A stretch of 64,000 nucleotides of DNA from Phragmites australis (taxonomy: Eukaryota; Streptophyta; Magnoliopsida; Poales; Poaceae). This document shows positions 36,662 to 48,796 of this stretch, one piece after another (position 1 is the first letter of the stretch; the number at the start of each line of letters is the position of its first letter). The translations under genes were made by a program, and so were the position numbers. The stretch lies in NCBI RefSeq assembly GCF_958298935.1, contig NC_084934.1, positions 9,674,501-9,738,500 on the forward strand, given 5' to 3'. The notes beneath the pieces are model-generated. The model saw only the letters and a program-made list of their open reading frames with translations, searched no databases and had not been told where the DNA came from.

Positions 36662-38325
36662 ATGACGTCCGAGGTTGGGATGGATACCCTTAGCACTCAA
36701 CTTTTCGATGGCATAAATTTCTCCTGTTGGAAAATTCTAACGACTTGTTATTTGCAAGCTAAAGGTTTAGATGTTTGGAGAGTCACCGAGGAGGGATGAG
36801 ACCTCACATCACCAACAATGAGAGGTAATTAGATGCATTGACGAAGAGGATCCATTTATCATCTTTATATGTTGATACATTTAATCATGTTTATTCTCTC
36901 ACCAATGCATATGATATTTGGAATAGTCTCATTGAAATACATGAAGGCATAAATGATGTGCACAATAAGGAATATCATGTGCTTGTTACTAAGCTCAATA
37001 GCATCAAACAATTTGCCCATGAAAGTGCTAATGACATATACTCACGTTTGAATATTGTTGTCAATAAGATAAATGAGCTAGGTTTGATGTCAATTGACGA
37101 TGATCAAGTGGTGAATAGAATATTTCAAGCTCTTCTTTCGAAGTACAAGTTGATAATCTCCATCATCTACGATAACAACGACATCAAGAAGATGACTCTA
37201 AGTCAAGAGCTCGGTAAGCTCACCGCCCATGATATGACCATGAATATGGGGGTAGAAGCCTCTTCCTCATCCGACGCTAAGGACCTCGCTCTCACAAGCA
37301 AGCAAGCACCATACCCACACATGAAGGCGAAGATGAGAAGGCAAGAGCAAGAGTCAAGCTCAAGCGAAGATGATGGAGATGAAGATAAAGATGAAGAGAG
37401 CAATAAAGATGATGAGCAAAGCACATCAAGTGATGAAGAAATGGACCCTGAAGTCACCAAGCTCATCTCTCAAGTGGAGAAGAACATCAAGAAGATCAAT
37501 GCCAAGATTGATCAATGAATCTTCAAGAAAGACTTAGTCAAAACAATTGATCGCATCAAGAAGGAGGAGAATACCAAGTGCAAGAGGGAGACAAGGGGAA
37601 GAGCCAAAGTATTTGGAAGTATGGGAAGATGGGTGAGTGAAGATGAGTCTGATGAGGATTCTCCTTCCTATGATGAACTCTTTCATTTGATCAATAAGCA
37701 ACAAAAGGCCCTTAAGAAACAATCAAAAGAGCTTAAGAAATTCAATGCACTTAATGGCATTCAAGCTACTTTTGTTTCTAATTATGAACAATTATTGAGC
37801 AAATTCAATTTTCTAAACAAAGAGCATGAAGAGCTTAAGACAAAATTTGAGTGCATTGAATCTCAAACTAAGGTCCCTTTGGAGCAATCTACCTCTTTAT
37901 TTAATTTCAATCCTAATGTAGATGCTTGCACTTTTTGTGATAATTTAATTGATTTATCTAGCTCACCCCTTTGCAATGAGATATGTGTTGAGAATGTTCT
38001 TGTAGAACCATCTAGTGACCTCATTGCGTAAGAGAATGATGAGCTCAAGTAAGAAGTGGAAAAGCTAATGAAGAACTTAACAAGATTAAATAGCAAAAAT
38101 CATGTCCAACACCCTCAAGATAACCATGCAACCATGGTGACCAAGCTTGCTGAGGGGTCCACCGTGACATGCTTCATATGTCATCAAAAAGGCCACAAGT
38201 CCTTCCAATGCAAGCAGATCAAGAAGGATACCAAGGAGAAGAAAAAAGCAATGAACCTCTTCATCAAAACCTCCAACACCTACACCAAGCTAAACTATAA
38301 GATCAAGACCAAGAGTAACCACTAG
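36662..38325 (+). pseudogene. Copia-type gag (UBN2-like) with coiled coil and CCHC knuckle
   Basis: ATG at 36662 after the primer site. A frame change near 36800 leads to one long frame (36838-38325) broken by stops at 37516, 38029 and 38053. The first part (36838-37200) is UBN2-like, with an A-Y-D-I-W block. An acidic Ser/Glu/Asp stretch (37350-37450) follows. Next come a Lys/Glu coiled coil (37690-37870), a Cys cluster D-A-C-T-F-C-D-N (37920-37945) and a zinc knuckle CFICHQKGHKSFQC (about 38170-38212). Packaging protein of a retroelement; not functional as read. Confidence 0.85.
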
Positions 38326-39709
38326 AAGCTCAAGAAGAAGAACAATGGCAAGATGGTTGCACATATGGTTGGGAGAAAGAATTAGGGGTGGAACCAACCC
38401 ATGTGGGTGTGCAAGGAAGTCATCACCAACATGAAGGGACCCTAAAAGGTTTGAGTTCCAAAGAAGACTTAAAGCCCTATGCAGCTATGGGGATTTGGAG
38501 ACTTGGTTTACAAAATGAAGTGAAGGTTAAAGTAAAGAAGCCAAATATATAAGATTAGGTAACTTGATGAAGATCATGATCATCATATACCAAAATCCCT
38601 ATCCAAAGGTAATGAGGTAATGGTTGCGAGATGATGAAGCTAAGTTATGTTTTTTTGAACCATTGCCTTGTCTAGAATTGCATGTGCATATTTCAATTTA
38701 TTGCAATGCCTAGTGTAGGTTTTCATATGGTCAGTTGCTTGTGTTTCTCTCTTTCTTATGAGCAACCTATATGGTTTATTAGTTGTACGTTTCTTTCATG
38801 GCATTAGTTTCACAATTGGTATTTTTTATGTGTCATGAACCAGTCTATAGGGTACCTTTCTCATCGTTATTAATAACAAGTGCATATATCTCGCAAATAT
38901 TCAAAACTTGTATGCACACTTTTAGGGGGAGTATATCCTATAGGTTGTGATTTTGAGACTAACATATGTTGCTAGATGTATCTTTTGTAGTCTCATAGAG
39001 AAATCAACACGTTCCCAGAGGTATGCAATGCTTAAAGGCTTCAATTGGTATTATTGTCAATTTATTTGTTCATTTAAGCTACCTCCATGCATAATATGAC
39101 TTAAACTTTCTACCTCTACTTATTGTCAAGATGTGCATATATTGCTATATTCCTATAAGTGGTATTCACAAGTTAGTGTCATTATATGTATGTACATATA
39201 AAGGGGGAGTTTAGATTATGTCATGTGAGTTTCATAAATTATGATCGTTATTTATCTTTTTCAATTGATATCGATGCCTTCTATCCTTACAATTGGTATC
39301 ATTTTATTGGATCATGATATATGAAACTCTCTTCCATGTGCTCTAACGTTCTTTCTCGGGTTCAACATATATTTGTAGCCCTTTTTGAGATTATTGACAA
39401 AGGGGGAGAAGTTTGATGACCAAAGAAAGAAGTAAGATACAAGATATCTAAGAATACTGAAGTTGATAAAGAGGGAGAAGAAGAAGATACAAAAAGCAAC
39501 ATGAGGCACCTACCTAGGTTGACAAAGGGAAGAAATTCTTGCATGGGTCAATAAATGGAGATAGTGATAATGGAGAAAAGATGAGCCACAACATAGGAAG
39601 GCTAAATGGTAATAACATGAATCCAAGCAATGTGGTAAAGTTTTGTGCTCGTTACAATTGGTATCATTTATTATTTACTACTTGCTTTGGATTTGTGTTG
39701 TCATCAATC
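38326..39709 (+). other. Non-coding 3' internal region of the gag-only element
   Basis: AT-rich. Contains several agggggagt-like purine runs (about 38930, 39200, 39400) that resemble repeated polypurine tracts. No pol domain is recognisable. Confidence 0.5.
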
Positions 39710-39726
39710 ACCAAAAAAAGAGAGAT
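39710..39726 (+). promoter_or_regulatory. Polypurine tract of the gag-only element
   Basis: aaaaaaagagagat immediately before the 3' LTR start tgtagcg at 39727. Confidence 0.7.
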
Positions 39727-42700
39727 TGTAGCGAAAATAGTCCTATTAAGCTATGATTGTGATTTAGTTATCAATGACAACATAGTCATTAGGACTAATA
39801 TGTTTGTCAAGAATATATACTATTAGGTCTCACGAATGCAATACATTAAGAAGCAACTGCAGCCGGGACAAAGATTGATTAAATCGGAAAAATCCTAGGA
39901 AGATTTGCCCCACCTGAAGGTTTAGTGCAGAAAAGTTTGCACTCATCGGAGCATTATGTACAGAGGTTGATAGCCTCACCAGATAGTCCAGTGAATATCA
40001 CATAAACTCACTGGAGTATTTCTGACAAATAGGGAGAATACTAAGGACCTCACTAGATAGTCCGGTGATCTGCATAGGGTAACACCGGAGTATTTCTTGC
40101 AGAAAAGAATGCAAGTGCAGAATCTTGAAGATCAACTCACCAGAAGGTCCGATGCTTGGTTTGTTCACTCTGGAGTATAGCACCAGAGCATTTCTTGCAG
40201 ATGTGACTACAAGTGCTGAAGAATGAAGATCAACTCATCGCATAGTCCAGTAATCACAGAGATAGTTGCACCGAAACATTTCTAGGGAAAAGAAGATAAA
40301 GTTTAACTCATCGGATGATATAGTGTGAATAGAATGAACACCGGATGAGTGCACCGGATTATTTTACACAGAAAGGCTACAAAGGCTTGAATGGCTACAT
40401 ATAAACTCATCGAAAGGTCCGATAATGGATTTGAAGGCACACTTGTCACACCCTGATTTCCAGATTTCTAAAATTTTCCAAGATTAGACTATAGATTAAA
40501 TAATTAGATTAGGAAAATCCTATCTTCTAAATTCAAATTCAAATTTGAATGAGGTTATAGTGTTTGAATGCATTCATGCTGAAAATAAGCATTTATGTTT
40601 TATGGTTTTTTTGGATCTTATTGGATTATATTTAAATTCTTCTGAGTTATATTTTATTTCCAAAATATCAAAATGTTTTCATGGGTTCAAAATATTTTAT
40701 TTGGCTTCTAAATGTTTTCAAAAGATTGTTAGAATTTTTTTCTAGAATTTTTAGGCTTTTATTTGGATTTTGTTATTTCCTTTCTTTTATGGAAATTCCA
40801 AAATCCTAAACCTAATCCCATTTAGGCCCAGCCCATCTCTTCCATCTCTCCCTCCTAGGCCAAGCTCGAGACAACCCATTTTTCCCTACGTAGCCTGCCG
40901 GCCGAAGGCACCTTCCATTTTCCGCCTTCGCCACGCCGTCATCTTCGACCTGGAGTCATCCTCACCGCGTCGCCGTCCGAGACTGAGTTGAGCACGAGCC
41001 GCCGCCTTTCCCTTTTCTGCACGAGACCTCACTTATATAACTCAAGACCCCCTCTCCGTGCTCTTCACATTCCAATCTTGCCAAATCCTAAGCCCAAGTC
41101 ACCGAGTTCGAGCCGTCACCGCCGCCATAGCCTCCGCCTGGCCAAGCTCACCGTCGTGACGCTCTAGCACCGTTCTGCCGTCACCGAGCCGCCCAAGTGG
41201 TCCGTCGCCAACTCGTGCCCCATGCCAATTTTGCCGAATCGCAGAGAAAGTCCACCCGCCGCCACCACCATTGATGCTCTTTGATCAAGCTCGCCGATCT
41301 CTCTGCCAAAGCCTCGCCGGCGTCCACATGCTCGCCCACAGTTTCGCCGATGCCTCCTAAGCACGTATGTGGCCTCGCCTTTGCTCCCCGGATGTCAGAA
41401 CCATCCTTCGTCGAGCTTCTGTGTTCCACCGCTACCTCCGTCGTCGCTGAGCACTTTCCTAAGCTGCATTGCCCTCGGTAAGGCCCCAATCGAGATCACC
41501 TTTCGCTTCTATCTTCATTCCGCTGCTCACTCCCCGCACACCATAGCCTAGTTCCGATGAAGTTCCGGCAATCCTCCGCTGCATCCCGAGCCGCCTCCGC
41601 CGTCCAGCCTCAAGCCGCCAGCCAAAACCCTTCGGTTTCATCCCAAGCCGTCAGATATGGAACCCATGACTCAGATTAGATCTAACTTACCCTTTCGGCC
41701 ACCAATAAGATCTTGCCACGTGTAACCCTTTAATCCTAGTTAGCCTAGTGCCTAGTTAGCATCCACATGGATCCCACGTGGTTGCCATGTGTGTGCCACA
41801 TCAGCAGAGTCAACCTAGTCAATGCCCAATCAATAATTCAATCCTTTTCCAGTATAAAAATAATTAAGAGAAATTCCAGGGAATTGGTAATTTTGCAATT
41901 TAGTCCTTAAACTGTCTTGTTTTTAAATAAAAGCACTATCTTTTTACAAATCAATCCCTAAACTTTTGTATATTTACAAATAGGCCCCCCTATTTTTACA
42001 AAAAGAACCCTAAACTTTTTGTTTTATTCAAATTAATCCTTTTCTTTTTCAGATTTAACCCTGAAATTGTTTTAGCCATAACTTCTTTGTTTTAGCTCTG
42101 ATTTAAGTAATTCTTACGCTCAATTTTTTCTAAAAACATGATCTATGCAACAACGCCAATTTCAAGTATCAATCCTCCCATCTTTATAGTAGTTTTCTCT
42201 CATTAAAATCTAGATCTCTACTACCTTATCTTTCCCCGTAAGAACTCCAATCAATTCTGTTCTCTTGGTCCAGCCCAATCAAAGATCACACAGTCTATCG
42301 TTCTATTTCTACTGTTTTTGCAATTTGGAGTTTATTTGGTGTTTATTCGATGTAGTTTTTGTTTGTTAGTAGAATTCGTGATAAGTCGACAACGCTTCGG
42401 ATTTGTTCGAGGGATTTCAAGACCAAGTTTTCGACAATACTGTGCAGCATTGGGTATAAGGCAAGTGTACTTCTTGATCATCTTGAACCTATGTTTTTTA
42501 AATATTTTGTTTTGCAAGTTGCATGAAGTGTCTGTTAATATTATGGGTAGTCACCTATGTTAGGATTTATATAGTTTTCCCTTACCATCCCTTGAAGCCT
42601 AAGTGGGTTATGGTTAGGTGTCGTTCATGGGTAGATTTGCTTAGCCATGCTGTCAAGATATTGGGAAGTGTCATATACATGATTAGTGAATATATGCAAT

Positions 42701-44786
42701 GATGACGGTGGACTTGATATAGTAACATGAAACCCTAGGACTTGGAAAAGAATGGTAGGATGGTAATGGTAAGTGTATATAATGACAAATGCGGTGGGCT
42801 TGTGGATACATTCCAGGCAGGTAATTTCTCTTGGTTAGGTAGGTTGTGACATTTGTTTTTCCTCCCCCTTGCTTTACGATGGTTATCTCCCTGTCGAGTA
42901 GTATTTGCCCAAGTGTCACATATAAGGACTGGTTCATAGAGCGACAACCCAAGAAATACCGTACCAAACATGAGGCCAATATGGGTAAGGCTTAGCATAT
43001 TGGCTAGACACCTGGCTGGCATTCATTGGAGTACCAGGACCTAACCAATGGTCAATGCTTCGTAGTGATTTTCCTGGCGGCACACCACTAGCGTGTGTTA
43101 AGTGTTTCACTAACACATGGATATCACAACTCGTGGCTAAAAGTTGAAAAACCTCTACAGAGTGTAAAATTGTTATAACAGCCGTGCCCGCGGTTATGGA
43201 AGACTTGGATCCTCATATGATTAGTTGGTTATGGTTTTGGTGATACTGGATGGTTGTGGTTAGTAAGGTAGCTAACCCGGGTTTTGGTAAATGGTTGGAA
43301 TAATTGGATTACTTACACTAAATAATTGTTTAATGCTTTTGTGTCCAAATATCTTTTCTTTAATCATATTTATGCAAATATACCATGTGTTAGCCTATTC
43401 TTGTTATAAGCCTTCATATCATTATTCTCATGTACACTTGTTGAGTGCGTCATGAGCACACACTTGCTATTTTTTCTATACCATGCGACATGTATGGTAC
43501 TGCTCAGTGAGTGAAGGTATTGAAGACTATCAAGATGAGGTTGTGACGTTCTAGGCGCGTGTCTCCAGGTCGGTTGCTTGTGGTATTGTTGGGCACTAGT
43601 GCTTCTATTCCGCTGCAAATATCTACATAGAAGACTATATATGTCAATTGTTGTAAGAGTTAAACATTTATTTAATAAAAGTATTGCTTTTATTATTTCA
43701 CATGTGATATCCTTATGTGTGTTGAACAACCTGGGCACACATAAGCCGTATTTGGTTTTGCCCATTAAAACTGGGTGTGACAACACTGGAATGTCCGGTG
43801 TTCATAGAGACTTTGAGTGGAAGTTCAATGGCTAGTTTGTAAGGTTATACTCACCGGATGATACGGTGTTAGTGCTACTATTATCACCGGATCATCCGAT
43901 GTTAACAACTTTTCTGAGCTGTTGGAAAAATAGCTAGTTGGCAGGTTTGACGCTATAAATATCCCTCCACTCAGTCATTTGAAGGTGTGGTATGTTGCTT
44001 GAGTCTAGAGGAAGCTCTTACACACTTGAGAAGACATCCAAGCTACTAAAATGCTTAAAGTGATTATCCAAGGCAATTAAGCACAAGATTAGAGAGTGTT
44101 TAGTGATTATAGGTCTAGAGTAGGTCGTAGCTAGGTGTTGTAGCTTGAAGAATGGATTAAGGAGTGATCCTAACTTGTATTGAGTGGTACATCGATGCCT
44201 TGGAGTCTTGGTGACTCACTGGCATCTTGGGCCTTGGTGGCTCAAGCTTATTGACCCTTTGATTTAGTGTGGAGCGACGGCAAGACACATGTATAGGGAC
44301 GTCAAGATCCTTGCCTTGGTGGCTTAAGCTCCCAAGTAATCACGGCAGTGAGTGACCGGAAGATAGACTAGTGGTGAGACCTTGCCTTATTGGCTTGGTG
44401 GCTCATCATGTTTGAGACCTTATCTTAGTGATTTGGAGCTTAAGAGCCGTGATTGGAAGAGACTTGACCACCAGAAGCATATCCTTTGTGGACCTCCAAC
44501 GTATACTAGAGGTGGCATTCATACCATCGATACCACGGGATAAAAATCTCTTGTGCTGAGTTTGTCTCTCTATCTTATTTACATTTTCGCATTTACATAC
44601 TTGCAATTTATCTTGCTAGAGTAGGTTGCAATTCTCTTGAGCGATAGAGTAGACACACTAGATAAACCTAGAGCACATTTAGATAGAAATTGAGATAGGT
44701 TTATCTTGTGAAGTTTATGGAGCTAATTTGGTTTAGGTTTCTAAGTGTCATAATTCACCCGCCTCTTAGGACGTCACCGTTCCTCA
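39727..44786 (+). repeat. 3' LTR of the gag-only element (split)
   Basis: Left part 39727-40443, right part 43788-44786, with the long solo LTR and one acact copy between. The right part carries the TATA box gctataaata at about 43953, matching the 5' LTR. Confidence 0.87.
40444..43782 (+). mobile_element. Solo LTR of the long-LTR family (3.3 kb), inserted in another LTR
   Basis: Starts tgtcacaccctgattt and ends aaaactgggtgtgaca, with a perfect 5-bp duplication acact at 40439-40443 and 43783-43787. TATA-like cttatataactc near 41032 is followed by a CT/CCG-rich leader. No retroviral domain. It shares termini and several internal blocks with 25342-29208 in inverse orientation. It is the youngest insertion of the nest, since it sits inside the gag-only element's LTR. 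Confidence 0.87.
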
Positions 44787-45310
44787 CATGACATCTTTAA
44801 AGCCTAACCTACGTGCCGGAACACTATGGACCCACCGATATCTTGAAGGCCTAGCTAGCCTTTGTGCCAGCGCGAACATAGACCCTTCGGCATCTTTAAG
44901 GCCTAGCCTCCACGCTGGAGCAACATTGGACCCTCCATCATCTTGAAGGCATAGCCTCCATGACGGCTGTGGCATGCACCCTCCAGCGTCTCGAAGGCAT
45001 AGCCTCTGCACCGGAGTAGCATTGGACCCTCCGTCATCTTAAAGGCATAGCCTTCTTGACTGATGTGGCATGCATTATTGGACTCTTCATCATCTTGAAG
45101 GCCTAACTAGCCTCCATGATGGCTGTGGCATGCACCCTTCGGTGTCTTGAAGGTGTAGCCTCTGCTCCGGAGCAACATTGGACCCTCTGTTATCTTGAAG
45201 GCATAGCCTCTAAGACGGCTGTGGCATGCAGCATGGGCCTCCCACCATCTTTAAGGCCTAGCCAACCCCCGTGATGGTGGCGACAGGCATCCTCCAGCAT
45301 CTTATGACAA
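44787..45310. repeat. Irregular tandem repeats of the gypsy element
   Basis: At least nine copies of a block around tcttgaaggcatagcctcc, spaced about 39-56 bp. They alternate with ggctgtggcatgcaccctcc-like blocks. Similar sequence (accctccagcatc) is visible just before 34902, showing that the gag-only element landed inside this array. Confidence 0.8.
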
Positions 45311-45494
45311 ACGAAGTATTTAGCTCTGCTCGAACCTAATGCAACTAACCTCCCTAAAAATCGCACCCTTCGGCCGCTAAGCACCTGTAGAATGCAAGGG
45401 GGCCGGGAAGTAGGATATAAACATAGCGTCAGTATGACGAAAATCAAAAGGCAAAGAGAGTAAATCCAAACACAAGTACAAATTCAAGATTCAT

Positions 45495-47657
45495 TCATAC
45501 ATGACATACACAAATGTTACGCTCTTCCACTAAAAAAGACGAAGGTTCTGCCGAGAAGGGGTACATGTCAAAGGCCAAAAAATCCAACTCTTCATCTGAC
45601 GGTGCCTCCGCCGAAGCCTCTGCTGCATCCGCAGCCTCTGCCTTGACTTCGGCCATGACGAACTCAAGGATCTCTAATGACACCCTTCCGTTAGGGCCAC
45701 GTGGAAGAACAAAACAACGAGAGACAGGCGGACTAGCGGCCTCCCAAGCTGCCCATCAGTCGTCCTTCTCAATGAAGCACACTTCCAAGGCAAGGGCAGA
45801 AATGGAAGCACAGAGGTCCTCCAGCTCTTCCTTAACCAGGATGTCGACGGCCACATCCGGATCCAAGTGCCCGTGAGAGTCGTGGGGCATAACGAAGCGA
45901 TCCTGACGCCGCCTCTGAAAAGGTAAGGTGGCCCCAGACGCTGGAGACACACTAGACCCTTCCCGGGAGGCAGCGTCCTGGACACGGGTGTGGCCCCACC
46001 TGGCCTCAGGCCGCCACACTTGTATATGCAAATCCTACTCAAGTTAACCGCATGGCGCAAACACCCCAGCAACAACACAAACACATATATTTACAAGCAT
46101 GAGGCGGACATTTCCCTAGGGGACAAATGAAGTTAAAAGTCCACAAAATAGGAGAAGGTGATCAAAACATTAGGACCTCAGCCTTCCGCAGGAAGAAGAA
46201 GAAAAACAAAAAAGGAGCCTACTCAAAGCTACACCTCTAGAGGCGGATCCCGAGAAGCGTTGTCCGTGCATGGAGACTGCTCCCGCGGAGCAACAACCGG
46301 GTCCGAGGGATGTCCAAATGACGGTGGTGAGTCCGAGTGCTCCTGGCGAGAAGTCTGCCCCCCCCCCATAGAAAACTCAGGACGAGGAGCCCCTTGACCG
46401 CTCAGCCTTACATGAGCTGCCATATAACGTAACATCATACTCCCTGGCCATGCTTCGCCCATACTCCCCGGTGGAAGTTGTCTAGGGCCGCACGAGCTTT
46501 CACCAGGGGCTCTCCTAGTTGGAAACCCTCGACCACGGAGTTCGGCACCTGTTGCTCCAACTCCTCGAACTAGTGGAGAATCGCCTGATGCAACAAGGCT
46601 AGTTGAAGAGTCAAGGTCGTGCATAAATTGGACCTTGCATAGGCCTCGAGCATCAGAACTGGTGCTTCCAAGACAGAAGGGACGAGCAGGCCTTTAGCCC
46701 TAAGTCCCCTCAGAGCTGATGCACGCTCGATTAACCCGCGACGCTCTTCACACAATATCTCCTCCGCCGCCTTAGTCTCGCTCAACTCTGTTGTCGCGCA
46801 GGCTGCCTCGAGGGATGCCTCCAATTCCCAGAGGGCTTCGATAGCCTTTTGCTCCTCAGCCTTCGCATGCTCCCACTGTGCCAAGACCCTCCTCGCGCTC
46901 CCGTCGTGCCACCACCTCTTGATGAAGACCCTCCTCGCGCTCCCGTCGTGCCACCACCTCTTGATGAAGACCCTCCTCGCGCTCCCGTCGTGCCACCTCT
47001 TCCCACCAAAGGCTGTCCTCACGGTTGCGAAGCATTGCCTCCTCCTATAGATGACTCTCGGCAGACTATGCTCATTTCTTGGCCTCCTCCAAGGCCTATT
47101 GGAGCCCCACCGCCTCATCCCAAGCTTCGTCACGCGCCGCAACAAGGTCTTGGTGCCACATGCACCCCATCACCCTTGTCAAAATAGGAAGGATAAGATG
47201 AGAAGCATAGGAAGAATAAGATGAGAGCCTAGAAACAGATACCTGATCTAGGAAGCTTCGGTCAACTCCCTACCTGCAGGACCGCCGCCTCCAGGCGCGC
47301 CTCCAAGCCCTCAAGGGGACCCCAGGCCACGGACTGCTCTATCCCTTCACTCCTGAGGAGAGGCAAAGCCGAGGTGAAGGCCCTCAACGCCTTCAGGTGC
47401 AGTGTGAAATCGTTTAGGGTCAGGGCCTCAAGACTGAGGCCCCCATCAACTGATGCAGAGTAAGCCCCCGCAGATGGTTTGACTCCACCGGCACCGACCG
47501 TCAAAGCCAAAACATGAACCGCCTCGGCCTCTCGTTGTGGCGGAACCACGCCCTCCAGAGTGCCTGTTAGGGGCACCTTTGGAGAGATCACCAATTCCCG
47601 CTGGGGCTCCGAGGCCTCTGGAACGGGGGCCGAGAACGGATCTATCTCAGTAACCAC
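45495..47657 (-). pseudogene. Antisense ORF of the gypsy element (coiled-coil protein)
   Basis: Minus-strand coding stretches run from ATG 47657 to a stop at 45495, opposite to gag-pol. The N-terminal part (47657-47262) is Pro/Glu/Val-rich. The middle is a long Glu/Arg/Ala coiled coil containing a 42-bp tandem repeat (46885-about 46998) that encodes a 14-residue, two-heptad unit (R-E-R-E-E-G-L-H-Q-E-V-V-A-R). The C-terminus (45683-45510) is Ala/Glu-rich and acidic. Frames shift between blocks, so it is broken. Antisense ORFs of unknown function are known in Tat-lineage gypsy elements. Confidence 0.65.
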
Positions 47658-47729
47658 TAAAACACCCTGAGAGCATAAGTTAGGATCTCAGCGACAGCCA
47701 TACACCTTCGCCTCAACTACCCCTTCTTC

Positions 47730-48175
47730 AACCTTGTATGGTCGCAAGTGCTACCTGCTTTTCACATAGACCTCCCACAACATATCACGCTTGAATATTT
47801 CCCCACTACGCGTGGAGTGGTGGCATGAAATTTTGAAGGCCATGCCCAAAGAAGGCCACTGTGATCTAAATATGCTTTTGATTTATATCATGTAGAATAT
47901 TTTGAAGGAACGAAACTAACACATCTTCCAAAACTTAGCAAAGCAGCCGGGAGTAGTGGCCAACCTCATTGTGGAGGATGTAAGCTAGAGGAGGCATGAA
48001 CTTTTTTAAAGATGGCTAAGGTGTTCTTTATCCATGAGGTTGTTATCTCCTTTTATGTAATATCTTTGCATATTTTATAACATCTTGATCGTCTTGACCA
48101 TCTGGGCGGTTGTGGTGTAAAAACTTTTGCTTCTATCTCTCTTAATTGAAATGGTAGAACTCATGTCTGGTTCCA
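47730..48175 (+). pseudogene. 5'-truncated LINE tail
   Basis: The translation N-I-L-K-E-R-N, stop, H-I-F followed by V-V-A-N-L-I-V-E-D and R-R-H-E is the C-terminal tail seen in grass L1-type ORF2. The end reads like a LINE 3' UTR (aattgaaatggtagaactca) and finishes in an A run. It abuts the gypsy remnant. Confidence 0.6.
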
Positions 48176-48254
48176 AAAAATCATCATGTTTCCTAAAACT
48201 AATTTTGATGAATGTATATTTCTTTACATTTGCCCATATGATTCGACTACTTTA

Positions 48255-48531
48255 GGTCATGTTTGTTTCCTGCTTATAATTTTGCTTCTATTACTGTTAG
48301 AAGCTAAAAGCCAGAACAAATAGAGTTTTAGAAAAGCTAAAAACCTGCTTATGAGAAAAATAAATTAAAATTAAGAAGCTCGCTAAGAGATGTTTTTCTG
48401 AGAAGCTATATGCTGAGAAACAAAATATTTATTATAGAAATTAATAACTTATTTTAAAAATAGCTTTTTAGGTAAACTAAAAGCATAACTTTTTAGAAAT
48501 GTCAAAAATAAAAATCCAAACAGACATAGTT
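48255..48531. mobile_element. PIF/Harbinger-like MITE (277 bp) upstream of the LAZ1-like gene
   Basis: TTA at 48252-48254 and 48532-48534. Ends ggtcatgtttgtttcc and, inverted, aactatgtctgtttgg. Same end type as the MITE at 6141-6340. The right end is about 265 bp from the start codon of the next gene. Confidence 0.75.
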
Positions 48532-48796
48532 TTAGTCTTTATCTACATCAGCGTATGTGCCGAGGGGCAGACAAAACTTAGAGTTAAGGGGAGGGAGATT
48601 TCAATTTTCAACGTTCGGGTCAGCATAACTCCGTGCAAGTAAAAAAACCCAAATCCCAATCCCGTCCCTCCACACGCCACCACCATTATTCCGCGGAAAC
48701 CTCCGTCCCCAACTCCCTCGCGATTACCACCAACAAATTCCCCAACCATTGCCACCCTGCCCGCTCCCCATTCCCGCCTAGGGTTCCTCGCCAGGG

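Larger units (their letters stand above)
34903..44786 (+). mobile_element. Gag-only, Copia-type LTR retrotransposon, interrupted by a solo LTR
   Basis: 5' LTR about 34903-36611. 3' LTR 39727-40443 plus 43788-44786. Both LTRs are about 1.7 kb once the insertion is discounted. A primer site ttggtatcagagcc (36615-36628) matches initiator-Met tRNA. The internal region encodes only gag; there is no pol. It lies within the tandem-repeat zone of the gypsy element. Target bases on the right are catga; the left boundary is eroded (tatga at 34902-34906), so the start is approximate. Confidence 0.88.
24190..47657 (+). mobile_element. Degenerate Ty3-gypsy retrotransposon (probable Tat lineage), twice interrupted
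   Basis: Outer element of the nest. Its pieces lie at 24190-25341, 29209-about 34902 and 44787-47657. Order: LTR, gag, protease, RT/RNase H, a second RNase H, integrase, tandem repeats, antisense ORF. RT before integrase makes it gypsy. A second RNase H and an antisense ORF between pol and the 3' LTR are known Tat-lineage traits. The 3' LTR is missing; after 47657 the sequence becomes LINE-like. Stops throughout make it dead. Confidence 0.85.

Noticed and set aside
47675..47679. ataag as the right-hand target duplication of the gypsy element (left copy 24185-24189)
   Set aside because: The sequence before it does not end in CA and shows no 3' LTR. A 5-bp match is expected by chance in this distance.
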